A stretch of 64,000 bases of DNA from Erythrobacter sp. GTDB lineage: Bacteria; Pseudomonadota; Alphaproteobacteria; Sphingomonadales; Sphingomonadaceae. Positions 1 through 10,080 of the stretch are shown here, piece by piece (the stretch's first letter is position 1; each line of letters starts with the position of its first letter). The notes under the pieces were generated by a model. It did no database searches. It was not told the DNA's origin and saw only the letters and a list, made by a program, of their open reading frames with translations. The DNA is taken from NCBI GenBank assembly GCA_025698865.1, contig JAILWQ010000002.1:208385-272384 (forward strand), written 5' to 3'. A program made the translations under genes and the position numbers.

Positions 1-764
1 ACGCCGGCCTTCCCGCCGAAACGGTGCGGATCGAGCTCACCGGCGTCGCGGGGCAGAGCTTCGGCGCCTGGCTCGCTCACGGCGTCACTCTCGATCTCAC
101 CGGCGATGCCAACGATTATGTCGGCAAGGGGTTGTCGGGCGGACGGATCGTCGTGCGGCCACCCGGCGGCGTGCCGCGCGCGGCGGATCAGAACATCATC
201 GTCGGCAACACCGTGCTCTATGGCGCGATCGCGGGCGAGGCCTATTTCGCCGGCGTCGCGGGCGAGCGCTTCGCGGTCCGGAATTCGGGCGCGGTCGCCG
301 TGGTCGAGGGCACGGGCGACCATCCGTGCGAATACATGACCGGCGGCGTGGTCTGCATTATCGGCACCACCGGTCGCAATTTCGGCGCCGGGATGAGCGG
401 GGGGATCGCCTATGTCTACGACCCCGACGGCACTTTCGCACGGCGGGTCAACCACGCGCAGGTCGAAGTGCGCGACATCGCGCCGGGCCGCGACGAATAC
501 GAGGGCACCGGCCGCCCGCAGCAGCGCGGCAACGGTGTCGATCATTCCGGCATGGGCGATCCGCTCTACCACGATGCCGAGCGGCTGCGCATTCTGGTGG
601 AGCGCCATCACCTCCACACCGGATCGGCGAAGGCGAAGGCCCTGCTCGATGACTGGGACAATGCGCTGGGCAAGTTCCGCAAGGTGATGCCGCGCGATTA
701 CGAACAGGCGCTCAAGACCTTCGAGGCGGAGCGCGAGGACGCGGCGCAGGAGGCCGCCGAATAA
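1..764 (+). CDS. gltB: Glutamate synthase large subunit, C-terminal part (partial gene)
   Basis: The gene enters from the left edge; reading frame starts at base 3 and about 253 codons are visible. The visible part is the right-handed beta-helix GXGXG domain of the NADPH-GOGAT alpha subunit: glycine-rich turns such as [22 protein letters not shown] and [15 protein letters not shown] repeat along it. In this enzyme family the domain is structural, holding the amidotransferase and FMN/3Fe-4S synthase domains, which must lie upstream of the window. Its stop codon shares one base with the gltD start (TAATG), so the two subunits are translationally coupled. Function: makes glutamate from glutamine and 2-oxoglutarate. 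No frameshift is seen. Confidence 0.95.
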   Translation, partial: AGLPAETVRIELTGVAGQSFGAWLAHGVTLDLTGDANDYVGKGLSGGRIVVRPPGGVPRAADQNIIVGNTVLYGAIAGEAYFAGVAGERFAVRNSGAVAVVEGTGDHPCEYMTGGVVCIIGTTGRNFGAGMSGGIAYVYDPDGTFARRVNHAQVEVRDIAPGRDEYEGTGRPQQRGNGVDHSGMGDPLYHDAERLRILVERHHLHTGSAKAKALLDDWDNALGKFRKVMPRDYEQALKTFEAEREDAAQEAAE

Positions 765-2200
765 TGGGCAAGGAAACCGGCTTCCTCGAATACGACCGCG
801 TCGATCGGACCTTTGACGATCCCGCGGAGCGGCTGAAGCACTACAAGGAATTCGCCCGCCCCCATGCGCAGGGCGCCCTGCGCCAGCAGGCGGCGCGCTG
901 CATGAATTGCGGCATTCCGTATTGTCACAACGGCTGCCCGGTGAACAACATCATCCCGGACTGGAACCATCTGGTGTACGAGGACGACTGGAAGAACGCG
1001 CTGGCGGTTCTCCATTCGACCAACAATTTCCCCGAATTCACCGGCCGCATCTGCCCCGCCCCGTGCGAGGCGGCGTGCACGCTCAACATCGTCGACGAGC
1101 CGGTGACGATCAAGTCGATCGAATGCGCCATCATCGACCGGGGATGGAAGGAAGGCTGGGTCAAGCCGCAGCCGCCCGAAAGGCAGACCGGCAAGTCTGT
1201 CGCGGTCGTCGGCAGCGGTCCGGCGGGCCTCGCCTGCGCCCAGCAGCTCGCCCGCGCAGGCCACGCTGTCACGGTGTTCGAGAAGAGCGACCGGATCGGG
1301 GGATTGCTGCGTTACGGCATTCCCGACTTCAAGATGGAGAAGCACTTCATCAATCGCCGTGCGGTGCAGATGGAGGCCGAGGGCGTCCAGTTCCGCACCA
1401 GCGCCGAAGTCGGGGTCGAAGTCAGCTTTCAGGCATTGCAGGACAATTTCGACGCCGTGGTGCTGGCGGGCGGAGCCGAGGAACCGCGCCAGCTCGACAT
1501 TCCCGGCGCCGAGCTTCCGGGCGTGCGGCTGGCGATGGAATTCCTGACCCAGCAGAACAAGCGCAATGCCGGCGACGACGAGGTCCGCGCCGCCCCGCGC
1601 GGCACGCTGAGCGCCAAAGGCAAGCATGTCATCGTGATCGGCGGCGGGGACACGGGCAGCGACTGCGTCGGCACCTCCAACCGCCAGGGCGCGGCCAGCG
1701 TCACCCAGCTCGAGATCATGCCCAAGCCCCCGACCCGCGAGGACAAGGCGATGACCTGGCCGCACTGGCCGGTGAAGCTGCGCACCTCCTCCAGCCACGA
1801 GGAAGGCGCGGAACGCGACTGGGCCGTGCTGACCAAGCGCGTCGTGGGCGAGAACGGCGAGGTGGCCGGCCTCGAATGCGTGCGGATCCAATGGACCAAT
1901 GGCGGTTTCGAGGAAATCGAGGGCAGCAGTTTCACTCTCCCCGCCGACCTGATCCTCCTCGCCATGGGCTTCACCGGCCCAAGGCGGCGCGGCCTGCTCG
2001 ACCGGGCGGGCGTCGACCTGTGCGAACGCGGTAATGTCGCGGCGGACACGACCCGCTACGCCACCAGCGAGAAGGGGGTCTATGCCTGCGGCGACATGCG
2101 GCGTGGCCAGAGCCTCGTCGTCTGGGCGATCCGCGAAGGCCGCCAATGCGCGCGCGCGGTGGACGAGGCGCTGATGGGGCGGAGCGAACTGCCCCGCTGA
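764..2200 (+). CDS. gltD: Glutamate synthase small subunit (NADPH, beta)
   Basis: A 478-residue flavoprotein that takes electrons from NADPH and passes them through FAD and Fe-S centres to GltB. The N-terminal Cys motifs for two 4Fe-4S clusters are present ([14 protein letters not shown] near residue 48 and CPAPCEAAC near 97). Next comes an FAD-binding Rossmann motif ([17 protein letters not shown], about 150) and a second dinucleotide motif ([13 protein letters not shown], about 297). The closing [19 protein letters not shown] is the usual FAD contact. Length is normal for the family. It starts on the last base of the gltB stop codon. It is convergent with the small membrane gene that follows, with 13 bases between them. 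Confidence 0.97.
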   Translation: MGKETGFLEYDRVDRTFDDPAERLKHYKEFARPHAQGALRQQAARCMNCGIPYCHNGCPVNNIIPDWNHLVYEDDWKNALAVLHSTNNFPEFTGRICPAPCEAACTLNIVDEPVTIKSIECAIIDRGWKEGWVKPQPPERQTGKSVAVVGSGPAGLACAQQLARAGHAVTVFEKSDRIGGLLRYGIPDFKMEKHFINRRAVQMEAEGVQFRTSAEVGVEVSFQALQDNFDAVVLAGGAEEPRQLDIPGAELPGVRLAMEFLTQQNKRNAGDDEVRAAPRGTLSAKGKHVIVIGGGDTGSDCVGTSNRQGAASVTQLEIMPKPPTREDKAMTWPHWPVKLRTSSSHEEGAERDWAVLTKRVVGENGEVAGLECVRIQWTNGGFEEIEGSSFTLPADLILLAMGFTGPRRRGLLDRAGVDLCERGNVAADTTRYATSEKGVYACGDMRRGQSLVVWAIREGRQCARAVDEALMGRSELPR

Positions 2201-2213
2201 TCGTGCCGACCGG

Positions 2214-2453
2214 TCAATGCCGCCGGGCGCGGACCAGCGCTGCGATCCCCGTGCCGACGATCGTCAGTGCGATCGCGAGCCCGCCGCCCGCGCCCCAGAC
2301 GGCACCATCCGGGCCGTCGACCATGCCGCCCAATATCGCTCCGATCAGAGGCAGGATGACGATCATCAGGCAGCCTATCGCGGGCATCGGACCGGTCCCT
2401 CCGCTCTGTCCGCGCAACTCCAGTTCGCCAGATGCGGCCTCGATGCGCCACAC
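2214..2453 (-). CDS. Small two-helix membrane protein, function unknown
   Basis: Seventy-nine residues with a GTG start. A short polar N-terminus is followed by two hydrophobic stretches (about residues 26-45 and 52-74) split by an acidic loop (VDGPDGA), ending in an RARRH tail. This suggests a small inner-membrane hairpin with a positive cytoplasmic end. It begins 12 bases after the ung stop on the same strand, so it is probably the second gene of an ung operon. I recognise no family. Codon use and position support a real gene, but the start is uncertain because no ATG is available in frame. Confidence 0.65.
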   Translation of the reverse strand: MWRIEAASGELELRGQSGGTGPMPAIGCLMIVILPLIGAILGGMVDGPDGAVWGAGGGLAIALTIVGTGIAALVRARRH

Positions 2454-2465
2454 GAGGATGGCACG

Positions 2466-3158
2466 TTAGACACGCCAGTCGATCCGACCCCGGCCATGCG
2501 TCTTCAGAAAGGCATTGGTCCGGCTGAAGGGGCGACTGCCGAAAAAGCCGCGATGAGCCGAAAGCGGGCTCGGATGCGGGCTGGCGATCAGGCAATGTCG
2601 CCCGCCGTCCCCGACGCCGCGCAAGCCCTCGATCCGTCCCGCCTTGGCCTGCGCATGGCTGCCCCACAGGATGAAGACCGAGGGCACGGGCCGCGCCGCC
2701 ACCGCCGCGACGCAGGCATCGGTGATCGTATCCCAGCCGCGCCCCGCGTGACTGGCCGCCTTGCCCGCCTCCACCGTAAGCGTGTTGTTGAGCAGCAACA
2801 CGCCCTGCCGCGCCCATCCGGTGAGGTCGCCATGCCCGGCCGCGGCGATGCCGCAATCGCTTTCGAGTTCCTTGTAGATGTTTCTCAGGCTCGGCGGGAT
2901 CTTCTCGTCCTGCGGCACGGAGAAGGAGAGGCCCATCGCCTGTCCGGGACCGTGATAGGGGTCCTGACCCAGAATCACCACGCGGACCTCGTCGAGCGGG
3001 GTGAGCTCCAGCGCGCGCAGGCGGCTTCCCCGCGGCGGATAGACCGCCTTGCCTGCCGCCTCTTCCGCCGCCAGCCAGCCGCCCAGCCGCCGGCTTGTGG
3101 GACTGTCGAGCACAGGCTCCAGGACGGGCCGCCAGCTTTCTGGTATCTGCTCGGTCAT
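2466..3158 (-). CDS. ung: Uracil-DNA glycosylase (family 1)
   Basis: Removes uracil from DNA after cytosine deamination or dUMP incorporation, starting base-excision repair. The family signature GQDPYHGPGQAMGLSFS carries the water-activating Asp; NNTLTV and the C-terminal HPSPLSAHRGFFGS (His catalytic, Leu intercalation loop) are intact. The start is at MTEQIPESW because AGGAAAGG lies just upstream; a longer reading frame reaches back to 3218 but the added 20 residues have no family resemblance. Length is 230 residues, normal for Ung. It is divergent from the exonuclease gene beginning at 3241. Confidence 0.96.
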   Translation of the reverse strand: MTEQIPESWRPVLEPVLDSPTSRRLGGWLAAEEAAGKAVYPPRGSRLRALELTPLDEVRVVILGQDPYHGPGQAMGLSFSVPQDEKIPPSLRNIYKELESDCGIAAAGHGDLTGWARQGVLLLNNTLTVEAGKAASHAGRGWDTITDACVAAVAARPVPSVFILWGSHAQAKAGRIEGLRGVGDGGRHCLIASPHPSPLSAHRGFFGSRPFSRTNAFLKTHGRGRIDWRV

Positions 3159-3240
3159 CGGCCTTTCCTGCGCCGCATGGCCGCCCCACGCCAGTCCGCC
3201 CTTCCCACTCATCCCCAATCGGCCTAAGGCTCGCGGTCAT

Positions 3241-3873
3241 ATGGCCGTATATTTTCACGAAGAAGACCTGCCCGATGGCGTTCTCGCTCCCGGAGACGAC
3301 GGGGGAAGCGCGCTTGCCGTGGACACCGAGACGATGGGTCTCGTCACTCCGCGCGACCGGCTCTGCCTCGTGCAGATCAGCGATGGCGAGGGGGACGAGC
3401 ATCTCGTCCGCTTCGGCCCCGACAGCCGCTACGATGCGCCCAATCTGAAAGCGGTGCTGGGCGATCCGGACCGGGTCAAGCTCTACCACTTCGCCCGCTT
3501 TGACCTCGCCGCGATCGAATATTACCTCGGCGTCACCGCCGCGCCGGTGTTCTGCACCAAGATCGCGAGCAAGCTCACCCGCACCTATACCGACCGGCAT
3601 GGCCTGAAGAATCTCGTCGAGGAACTGCTGGGCGAGAGCATTTCGAAACAGCAGCAGTCGAGCGACTGGGGCAGCCCCGTCCTCAACGACGCGCAGCGCG
3701 AATATGCGGCGAGCGACGTGCGCTATCTCCACCGGATGAAGACGATCTTCGAGGAACGGTTGGCGCGCGAGGAACGGACCGAAATGGCGCAGGCCTGCTT
3801 CGACTTCCTGCCCACCCGCGCGCGGCTCGACATCGCCGGCTGGGCCGACCACGACATTTTCAGCCACGCGTAA
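3241..3873 (+). CDS. RNase D-like 3'-5' exonuclease (short form)
   Basis: A 210-residue DEDDy exonuclease domain on its own, without the HRDC domains of full RNase D. Exo I is AVDTETMGL (Asp, Glu), Exo II is YHFARFDLAAIE (Asp), and Exo III is YAASDVRYLH (Tyr, Asp). It therefore has the metal ligands for trimming structured-RNA 3' ends; the actual substrate cannot be read from the sequence. Start at MAVYFHEED fits the domain start; the longer in-frame extension to 3049 runs antisense inside ung and is rejected. It lies 23 bases before lptC, an arrangement (rnd-like, lptC, lptA) common in sphingomonads, so co-transcription is likely. Confidence 0.92.
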   Translation: MAVYFHEEDLPDGVLAPGDDGGSALAVDTETMGLVTPRDRLCLVQISDGEGDEHLVRFGPDSRYDAPNLKAVLGDPDRVKLYHFARFDLAAIEYYLGVTAAPVFCTKIASKLTRTYTDRHGLKNLVEELLGESISKQQQSSDWGSPVLNDAQREYAASDVRYLHRMKTIFEERLAREERTEMAQACFDFLPTRARLDIAGWADHDIFSHA

Positions 3874-3896
3874 TCTCGCGCGGAACAACAGGCCCC

Positions 3897-4574
3897 ATGG
3901 TGTCCAACAGGCGCAGGATCGAAACGAGCGAGGCGGCCGAACGGCGCAGCCGGCGCCAGCGCTTCGCCGCGCCCGGCGGATCGCACGACCGGCTGGTGAA
4001 ACTGCTCGCCACCGCACTGCCGATGGCGGTGGGCGTGGTCGCCGCGCTGATGGTGGTGACGCCGCTTTCCCCGCGCGGCGAGGTCAGCTTCCTGCTCGAC
4101 CGCAACAAGGTGGCGATGATCGACGAGCGGCTGCGCGTCGACAATGCGCTCTATCGCGGACAGGACAATCGCGGCCGGCCCTTCTCGCTGACCGCGCGCG
4201 AGGCGGTGCAGCGATCGAGCGCGGAGGGCATCGTGCGCCTGGACGATCTCGTCGCGCGGCTGCTGCTCGATGACGGCCCGGCCCAGCTCGATGCGGGCAC
4301 CGGCGCCTACGCTCTCGACGAGGAGGTCGTGACGGTCGACGGCGCGGTGACCATGCGCGCGGCCGATGGCTATTCGATGTTGCTGCGCGACGTTGCGGTC
4401 AATCTCGCCACGCGGACCGCCGTCGGGGCGGGCGGCGTCTCGGGCGCGACCCCCGCCGGAACGTTCTCGGCCAACCGGCTCGAGGCCGATCTGGGCGAGC
4501 GCACGGTCGCCTTGTCCGGCAATGCGCGGATGCGGATGATCCCCGGCCAGCTCAATTCCATGAGGATGCCCTGA
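3897..4574 (+). CDS. lptC: LPS export periplasmic anchor protein LptC
   Basis: A 225-residue bitopic protein: basic cytoplasmic N-terminus (RRRIETSEAAERRSRRQR), one membrane helix near residues 36-55 (LLATALPMAVGVVAALMVVT), then a periplasmic domain with the beta-strand pattern of LptC (DRNKVAMIDERLRVDNALYRGQD). In the Lpt pathway it links the LptBFG ATPase to the LptA bridge. The N-terminal extension before the helix is longer than in enterobacteria, as is usual in this group. Its TGA shares a base with the lptA ATG (TGATG). Low similarity makes the family call depend on topology and neighbour as well as sequence. Confidence 0.9.
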   Translation: MVSNRRRIETSEAAERRSRRQRFAAPGGSHDRLVKLLATALPMAVGVVAALMVVTPLSPRGEVSFLLDRNKVAMIDERLRVDNALYRGQDNRGRPFSLTAREAVQRSSAEGIVRLDDLVARLLLDDGPAQLDAGTGAYALDEEVVTVDGAVTMRAADGYSMLLRDVAVNLATRTAVGAGGVSGATPAGTFSANRLEADLGERTVALSGNARMRMIPGQLNSMRMP

Positions 4575-5155
4575 TGCTTCGAAAGCCGTCTTCCCCCGTC
4601 GCCGCTCTCGGGACGCGCGCGGCGAAATCCTTCCTGCTCGGTTTCGCGGCGACGGCGGTGACCTTCGCCGGCATCCAGCTGAACGCGCAGGCGATCGCCG
4701 GGCACAATTCCAACGCCCCGGTCGATTACGCCGCGAACCGGATCGAGTTGCAGGACCGGCAGAACCGCGTGGTCCTGTCGGGCAATGTCGTGATCAACCA
4801 GGCCGGGCTGACGCTGAACGCCGCGCGGACGTTGGTGACCTATTCGGACGCGGGCAGCCTGCGGATCCAGCGGATCATGGCGACCGGCGGCGTCACCGTA
4901 ACGCGCGGCAACGAGCGGGCGCGGGGCGACAATGCGGTTTACGATTTCAACCGGCGGATCATCACCATGGCCGGCAATGTCCGCCTCAATCGCGGCTCCG
5001 ACACACTCAATGGCGGGCGTCTGGTGATCGATCTGAGGACCGGGGTGTCCAGCGTCGACGGCAGCGCGAGCGGTTCGTCGTCGGTCGAGGGCGTCGAGGC
5101 GCGTGAGAGCGGCGGGCGGGTCAGCGGCACCTTCTCGGTGCCCGAAGGCGACTGA
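4574..5155 (+). CDS. lptA: LPS transport periplasmic bridge protein LptA (OstA-like)
   Basis: A 193-residue exported protein. A signal-like hydrophobic segment (residues 20-40) ends at LNAQAIAGHN. The OstA/LptA repeat pattern follows: IELQDRQNRVVLSGNVVINQAGLTLNAARTLV, then GGVTVTRGNERARGDNAVYDF and NRRIITMAGNVRL. It should form the beta-jellyroll that carries LPS across the periplasm. The C-terminus is Ser/Gly-rich (SASGSSSVEG). It is translationally coupled to lptC. The ATPase gene lptB, which usually follows, is not here: the next gene, holA, is convergent and ends 21 bases away. Confidence 0.92.
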   Translation: MLRKPSSPVAALGTRAAKSFLLGFAATAVTFAGIQLNAQAIAGHNSNAPVDYAANRIELQDRQNRVVLSGNVVINQAGLTLNAARTLVTYSDAGSLRIQRIMATGGVTVTRGNERARGDNAVYDFNRRIITMAGNVRLNRGSDTLNGGRLVIDLRTGVSSVDGSASGSSSVEGVEARESGGRVSGTFSVPEGD

Positions 5156-5176
5156 GCCCCTTCGCAATTCGCCGCG

Positions 5177-6214
5177 TCAGCGCGTGGCGAAGCGACAGAT
5201 GCGGGTCAGCCCCTGCGCCAGCAGCATCTCGGCCGCCTGGCTGTTGGTGAGCAATTCGCGGTGCAGTTCGGTCAGCCGCATGGTCAGCATGTCGAGCTTG
5301 CGCCCGCGCCAGTTCTGCGCCTGCGCGCGGATATCGCGCTCCTCGCGGAAGAAGATGCCGAGCTGCGCCTTGTCGCCCCGCCCCAGATCCTCGAACTTGC
5401 CGCGCGGGCCGAGTTTCGCGGCGATCCGCGCCAGTTGCGCTGCCCGCCGCTCGAAGGCGAGCAGGGTGCCGACCGGGTTGAGGCCGACCTGCCGCATCCG
5501 GACCAGCTCCGCGCTCAGCCGTCCGCCCTCGCCGCCGAGGACGACATTGACCAGCGGCATGAAGCCGTCCTCCTCGCAACCGGCGGCCACGGCATCGAGA
5601 TCGTCGGCAGTCGGCTTTTTCGGCGATTGCGGCGCGGCATCGAGATAGAGCGCCAGCTTCTCGATTTCCGAAGCGGCCAGCCGCACGTCGAGATTGGCGG
5701 CCCGCGCGATGCGTTCGGCGAGCGCATGGTCGAAATGAACGCCCGCCCCATCGCCCATCGCCCGCACGGTCTGCGTGACCGAGGCGAGATCGGGTGGGTA
5801 GAACATCGCGACCAGCGCATCCTTGCGCTTTTCCAGCAGCTTGGCAGTGCGCGACTTGTCGGTGGCCGAGGTGGCGACGACGATCACCGGGCAGGCTTCC
5901 CCCGCGCCGGCCTCGCCCGTCTCGATCAGCGTGGCGAGCGCGTCGTGCGCCTCGTCGCCGCTGGCGCGCACCCAGATGTGGCGCCTGTCGCCGAACAGCG
6001 AAGTCGAGCGCGCCTCGTCACCCAGCCGGGCGGGATCGGACCTGAGGTCCGCGCCGCTCATCTCGACCTTTTCGCCCTCATCGGGCAGCGCGGCGACGAG
6101 TTCGCGCGCGGCGGCGCTGGCCCCGGCCTCGTCCTGCCCACAGAAGAAGAAGATGCCCGCTTGGCCGATCGCGGCCCTCACCTTGGCCGCGTAGTCGCGA
6201 TTGGTCGCCTTCAC
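5177..6214 (-). CDS. holA: DNA polymerase III delta subunit
   Basis: A 345-residue clamp-loader subunit that opens the beta sliding clamp. The order of elements matches the HolA family: N-terminal AAA+-like domain without a Walker A (FFFCGQDEAGASAAARELVAAL), TSLFGDRRHIWVR, DKSRTAKLLEKRKDA, and the C-terminal collar domain (ELVRMRQVGLNPVGTLLAFERR...FREERDIRAQAQNW). It uses a GTG start, 22 bases after the lptE stop. The lptE-holA order is conserved in alphaproteobacteria, and this is the last gene of the DUF3576-leuS-lptE-holA unit. Confidence 0.94.
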   Translation of the reverse strand: MKATNRDYAAKVRAAIGQAGIFFFCGQDEAGASAAARELVAALPDEGEKVEMSGADLRSDPARLGDEARSTSLFGDRRHIWVRASGDEAHDALATLIETGEAGAGEACPVIVVATSATDKSRTAKLLEKRKDALVAMFYPPDLASVTQTVRAMGDGAGVHFDHALAERIARAANLDVRLAASEIEKLALYLDAAPQSPKKPTADDLDAVAAGCEEDGFMPLVNVVLGGEGGRLSAELVRMRQVGLNPVGTLLAFERRAAQLARIAAKLGPRGKFEDLGRGDKAQLGIFFREERDIRAQAQNWRGRKLDMLTMRLTELHRELLTNSQAAEMLLAQGLTRICRFATR

Positions 6215-6236
6215 GCCGCCCGCCTCGCGGAAGGGA

Positions 6237-6743
6237 TCACGATTCGGGGCGCAGGGTCAGCGCGATGCGCGTCACCATCTGGTCGGCGACCTCGCGGGCG
6301 AGATTTTCGAGCGCGGTCTGTTCGGCCGCGATGGTGGCGTATTCGCTCGACACCACGTCGATCCCCGCATCCGAGCCCGCAGTCGCGTCGAGCAGGATCG
6401 CGCCGGTCGACAGGTCGACGAGCTGGTAGCGGCTGCGCAGCACGCGCCGCTCCCGCGTGACGCGATTGTCGCCGACCACGCCCAGCCCTTCGAGCCGGTC
6501 GTCGAGCCGCACGTCGAGGCGATAGCGCGGCGCGGCACTTCCGCCCGCCTCGGCCGCGGCGAAGCGATCGACCAGCGCGTTGCGCACCAGCCAGCCGGCG
6601 CGGCCCTCGATCGCGGGGACCTCGACGCCCGCCAGCCCCTGCGCCACTGCACCGCTGCCCCCGCCGGCATACATCGGCTGGAGCGAGCAACCCGCGACGA
6701 GCCCCGAGAGGGCGAGCGTGATAAAGGCGAGCAGGATCCGCAT
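6237..6743 (-). CDS. lptE: LPS-assembly lipoprotein LptE
   Basis: A 168-residue lipoprotein: signal peptide [19 protein letters not shown] with the lipobox Cys at residue 19, followed by SLQPMYAGGG, the typical LptE/RlpB beginning. LptE plugs the LptD barrel in the outer membrane and delivers LPS to the surface. The domain keeps the family pattern RYRLDVRLDDRLEGLG, NRVTRERRVLRSRYQLVD, and EYATIAAEQTALENLAREVADQMVTRIAL. Its ATG shares one base with the leuS TGA, giving translational coupling. The longer in-frame extension upstream lies antiparallel to nothing but inside leuS in another frame and is rejected. Confidence 0.94.
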   Translation of the reverse strand: MRILLAFITLALSGLVAGCSLQPMYAGGGSGAVAQGLAGVEVPAIEGRAGWLVRNALVDRFAAAEAGGSAAPRYRLDVRLDDRLEGLGVVGDNRVTRERRVLRSRYQLVDLSTGAILLDATAGSDAGIDVVSSEYATIAAEQTALENLAREVADQMVTRIALTLRPES

Positions 6744-9256
6744 CAGGTGACGATATTCACCAATCGGTCGGGCACGACAATGACCTTGCGCACCGCCGCG
6801 CCGTCTATGCTGCGCTGGACGTTCTCCGACGCAAGCGCCATCGCCTCGAGATCGTCCTTCGAGGCGCCCTTTGGAGCGGTCAGCGTGTCGCGCAGCTTGC
6901 CCATGTGCTGGACCGCGATGGTCACCTCGTCCTCGACCAGCAGAGTGGGATCGATTTCGGGCCAGGCAGCATCGGCGACAAGGCCCTGCTCGCCCAGCTT
7001 CGCCCAGGCCTCTTCGGCGAGATGCGGCATCATCGGCGCGACGAGCTGGACCAGCGTGCGGATCGCGGCCGACCGGCTGGCCGACGGCGCGGCCTTTTCG
7101 ACCGTGCCGGTCAGCTCGTAAATGCGGGCCACCGCCTTGTTGAAGCCGAGCGCCTCGATATCCTCGGCCACTGCGGCGACGGTCTGGTGGGTCTTGCGGT
7201 CGAGTGCCTTGTCCTCGCCGCTCGCCGATCCGTCGAACTGGCCGAACAGGCGCCACAGCCGGTGGACGAAGCGATGGCAGCCCTCGATGCCCGCTTCCGA
7301 CCACGGCAGATCGCGCTCGGGCGGGCTGTCGCTGAGCATGAACCAGCGCACCGCGTCCGCGCCATAGGTGTCGATGATCGTGTCGGGGTCGACGACGTTC
7401 TTCTTCGACTTCGACATCTTGATGACGCGGCCGATCTCGACCTCGCCCCCATCATCCTTCAGCAGCGCGCGTTCGGCCTCGCGGCTGATCTCGTCGGGCG
7501 CGTAGTAGACCGTCTTGCCGCCCTCGCGCCGCGAATAGGTCTCGTGCGTCACCATCCCTTGCGTGAACAGCGAAGCAAAGGGCTCCTTCACGTCGATCAG
7601 GCCGATCCGGTTGAGCGCGCGAGTCCAGAAACGGGCATAGAGCAAGTGCAGGATCGCGTGCTCGATCCCGCCGATATATTGCTCGACCGGAAGCCACTTG
7701 GCGATTTCCTCACGGTCGAAGGGCTTATCGGCGGGCTGGCTGGCGAAGCGCAGGAAATACCACGAACTGTCGACGAACGTGTCGAGCGTGTCGGTCTCGC
7801 GCGTCGCCTTGCCGCCGCATTCGGGGCATTCGACATGCTTCCAGCTCTCGTGCCGCTCCAGCGGATTGCCCGGTGTCTGGAAATCCACGTCCTCGGGCAG
7901 CGTGATCGGCAGGCTGGACTTGGGCGCAGGAACGACACCGCAGGCATCGCAGTGAATGAAGGGGATCGGCGTCCCCCAGTAACGCTGGCGGCTGACGCCC
8001 CAGTCGCGCAGGCGCCATACGGTCTTGCCCTCGCCCGCGCCCTGCTCCTCGATCCGGCGTATGATCGCGCGCTTGGCCTCCTCGACGCTCATCCCGTCGA
8101 GGAAGTCGGAATTGACGATCACGCCTTCACCGGCTTCGGCCTCGCCCGCGAAGGGCTTGTCCGCCTCGTCCAGGCTCGGCGCGACCACGCGCGGGATGGG
8201 CAGATCGTATTTGGTCGCGAATTCGAAGTCGCGCTGGTCGTGGCCCGGCACCGCCATGACCGCGCCGGTGCCGTAATCCATGAGGACGAAATTCGCGATG
8301 TAGACCGGCAGGTCGGCCCCGGCGAAGGGATGCTTCGCAGTGATCCCGGTGTCGAAGCCCAGCTTTTCCGCCGTTTCCAGCTCGGCTGCGGTGGTGCCGC
8401 CCTTCTTGCACAGCGCGATGAAGTCGCGGGCGGCATCGCTCTCCAGCCCCTGCGCCACCGGATGGTCGGCGGCGATGGCGACGAAGCTCGCCCCGAAAAT
8501 CGTGTCGGGCCGGGTGGTGTAGACCGGGAGCTTCTCCCCGTTCGACAGGTCGAAGCTGAATTCCAGACCGCGCGACTTGCCGATCCAGTTTTCCTGCATC
8601 AGCCGCACCTTGTCGGGCCAGTTCTCGAGAGTGCCGAGCCCCTCGAGCAGTTCCTCGGCGAAGTCGGTGATCTTGAGGAACCACTGGCTGAGTTTGCGTT
8701 TCTCGACCTCCGCGCCCGAGCGCCAGCCCTTGCCGTCGATCACCTGCTCGTTGGCGAGCACGGTCATGTCGACCGGGTCCCAATTGACCTCGCTCTCCTT
8801 GCGATAGACGAGACCCGCCTCGTAGAGGTCGAGGAACAGCGCCTGTTCGTGGCCGTAATAATCCGGCTCGCAGGTGGCCAGTTCGCGGCTCCAGTCGAGC
8901 GCGAAGCCGAGGCGCTTCAGCTGCGCCTTCATGTGCTCGATATTGTCGCGGGTCCAGCCGCCCGGATGGACGCCCTTTTCCATCGCAGCATTTTCCGCCG
9001 GCATTCCAAACGCGTCCCATCCCATGGGATGCAGCACCTCGTGCCCGGTCGCCTTCTTGTAGCGCGCCAGCACGTCGCCCATCGTGTAATTTCGGACGTG
9101 GCCGATATGGATGCGCCCACTGGGATAAGGGAACATCTCAAGCACGTAGCTCTTGGGCTTGTCGGAATTGCTGTCGGCGCGGAAGGTCTGTGCCTCGTCC
9201 CACGCACGCTGCCAGCGTCCGTCGGCGGCCGACGGATCGAAACGGGTTTCGCTCAT
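6743..9256 (-). CDS. leuS: Leucyl-tRNA synthetase
   Basis: An 837-residue class I synthetase charging tRNA-Leu. The HIGH motif ([17 protein letters not shown], near residue 45) and KMSKS motif ([14 protein letters not shown], near 610) are intact. The CP1 editing domain that clears mischarged isoleucine/norvaline is present ([19 protein letters not shown] and [19 protein letters not shown]). The zinc-binding insertion HCDACGVVP...[10 protein letters not shown] is also visible. It starts 25 bases after the DUF3576 gene. No leader or attenuator is seen in that short gap. The cognate tRNA-Leu(UAA) gene is elsewhere in this window, at 43.9 kb. Confidence 0.98.
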   Translation of the reverse strand: MSETRFDPSAADGRWQRAWDEAQTFRADSNSDKPKSYVLEMFPYPSGRIHIGHVRNYTMGDVLARYKKATGHEVLHPMGWDAFGMPAENAAMEKGVHPGGWTRDNIEHMKAQLKRLGFALDWSRELATCEPDYYGHEQALFLDLYEAGLVYRKESEVNWDPVDMTVLANEQVIDGKGWRSGAEVEKRKLSQWFLKITDFAEELLEGLGTLENWPDKVRLMQENWIGKSRGLEFSFDLSNGEKLPVYTTRPDTIFGASFVAIAADHPVAQGLESDAARDFIALCKKGGTTAAELETAEKLGFDTGITAKHPFAGADLPVYIANFVLMDYGTGAVMAVPGHDQRDFEFATKYDLPIPRVVAPSLDEADKPFAGEAEAGEGVIVNSDFLDGMSVEEAKRAIIRRIEEQGAGEGKTVWRLRDWGVSRQRYWGTPIPFIHCDACGVVPAPKSSLPITLPEDVDFQTPGNPLERHESWKHVECPECGGKATRETDTLDTFVDSSWYFLRFASQPADKPFDREEIAKWLPVEQYIGGIEHAILHLLYARFWTRALNRIGLIDVKEPFASLFTQGMVTHETYSRREGGKTVYYAPDEISREAERALLKDDGGEVEIGRVIKMSKSKKNVVDPDTIIDTYGADAVRWFMLSDSPPERDLPWSEAGIEGCHRFVHRLWRLFGQFDGSASGEDKALDRKTHQTVAAVAEDIEALGFNKAVARIYELTGTVEKAAPSASRSAAIRTLVQLVAPMMPHLAEEAWAKLGEQGLVADAAWPEIDPTLLVEDEVTIAVQHMGKLRDTLTAPKGASKDDLEAMALASENVQRSIDGAAVRKVIVVPDRLVNIVT

Positions 9257-9281
9257 ATCGCCCCCGATAGGAGAAGGAATG

Positions 9282-9731
9282 TTAGCTGGCTACAGTCTGG
9301 CGGCGCAGTTCGCGCGCCTTGGTGAGGATGATGTCTTCCAGCTTCTGGACGGTCGCGGCCTGCACTGGCGCCTCCACCCAGTTGCCGCCCTGCGCAACCT
9401 GCCGGCTGGCAGCAACGCGAAGGGCATCGGCGCGCAGGTCGAGATCGAGGATGGAGACGGTCAGCTTCACCCGCTCGCCCGGATTGGCGGGGTTGGAATA
9501 CCAGTCGGTCACGATCACGCCGCCGGCGCTGTCGGCCTGGAGCAGCGGAGCGAAGCTCACGGTCTCCAGCGCCGCGCGCCAGAGGTAGGAGTTCACGCCG
9601 ATCGTATTGACCTGCGATGCCGCGAGATCGGCCTGGGGACGGTCGCGCCCGCCACAGGCCGCAAGCATGCCGGTCGCGGCAAGGACGAGAGCGATGCGGG
9701 CGGGTCGCGAAAACATGGGCGCAGTCTTCAT
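9282..9731 (-). CDS. DUF3576 lipoprotein
   Basis: A 149-residue protein starting at MKTAPMFSR with AAGGAA just upstream. The signal peptide ends in a lipobox (MLAAC, Cys about residue 26), so it is likely an outer-membrane or periplasmic lipoprotein. The mature part has the DUF3576 pattern: [37 protein letters not shown], then a duplex of beta strands and [16 protein letters not shown]. The family is nearly always upstream of leuS in alphaproteobacteria, as here, and its function is unknown. The position with lptE suggests an envelope role, but that is only inference. An upstream in-frame extension to 9896 has no family support. Confidence 0.9.
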   Translation of the reverse strand: MKTAPMFSRPARIALVLAATGMLAACGGRDRPQADLAASQVNTIGVNSYLWRAALETVSFAPLLQADSAGGVIVTDWYSNPANPGERVKLTVSILDLDLRADALRVAASRQVAQGGNWVEAPVQAATVQKLEDIILTKARELRRQTVAS

Positions 9732-10080
9732 GGTATTCCTTGTTGCGGCTCGCCCGGGCTCTAGACCGCGCGAGGCGGGCGGGCAAGATGGGCGGAAGGT
9801 CTCGTGCGGCTCACGCCATCCGGCGACTGAACGCCTTCTGAATTGCACGGATCGCGCCCAAGGCACGCCAGCGAGTCTGTGGACCCCGGGCCACACTTCG
9901 CCCGATTCGACTCCCGCCCCGCGCCGACGCGCTGGTCATTCCACGGTCGTCTTCCTATCAATCTGGTCGTGCCATCGACTCGAAGGGGGCACGGCCGCGG
10001 TTCCGGAATGAAGAATTTCAGGAACCGTTCAGCCGCGAACGGGTCAAGTCGGCAAGTGTAGTGCGAGTGGGGTATCACAC
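9732..10080. other. 349-base intergenic region between divergent genes
   Basis: No credible gene. It must hold the promoter of the DUF3576-leuS unit (minus) and that of the secreted protein at 10081 (plus). Visible items: an EcfG-like promoter candidate at 10005-10029, and a hairpin CCGTTC...GAACGG at about 10025-10042. The rest is GC-rich without tRNA cloverleaf or repeats. Short frames here lack start-site support. Confidence 0.5.
10005..10029 (+). promoter_or_regulatory. Candidate EcfG (general stress sigma) promoter
   Basis: GGAAT, 16 bases, then CGTT. The alphaproteobacterial EcfG consensus is GGAAC-N16/17-CGTT, so there is one mismatch. It would start transcription about 45 bases before the gene at 10081. 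A match this short can occur by chance. Confidence 0.25.
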
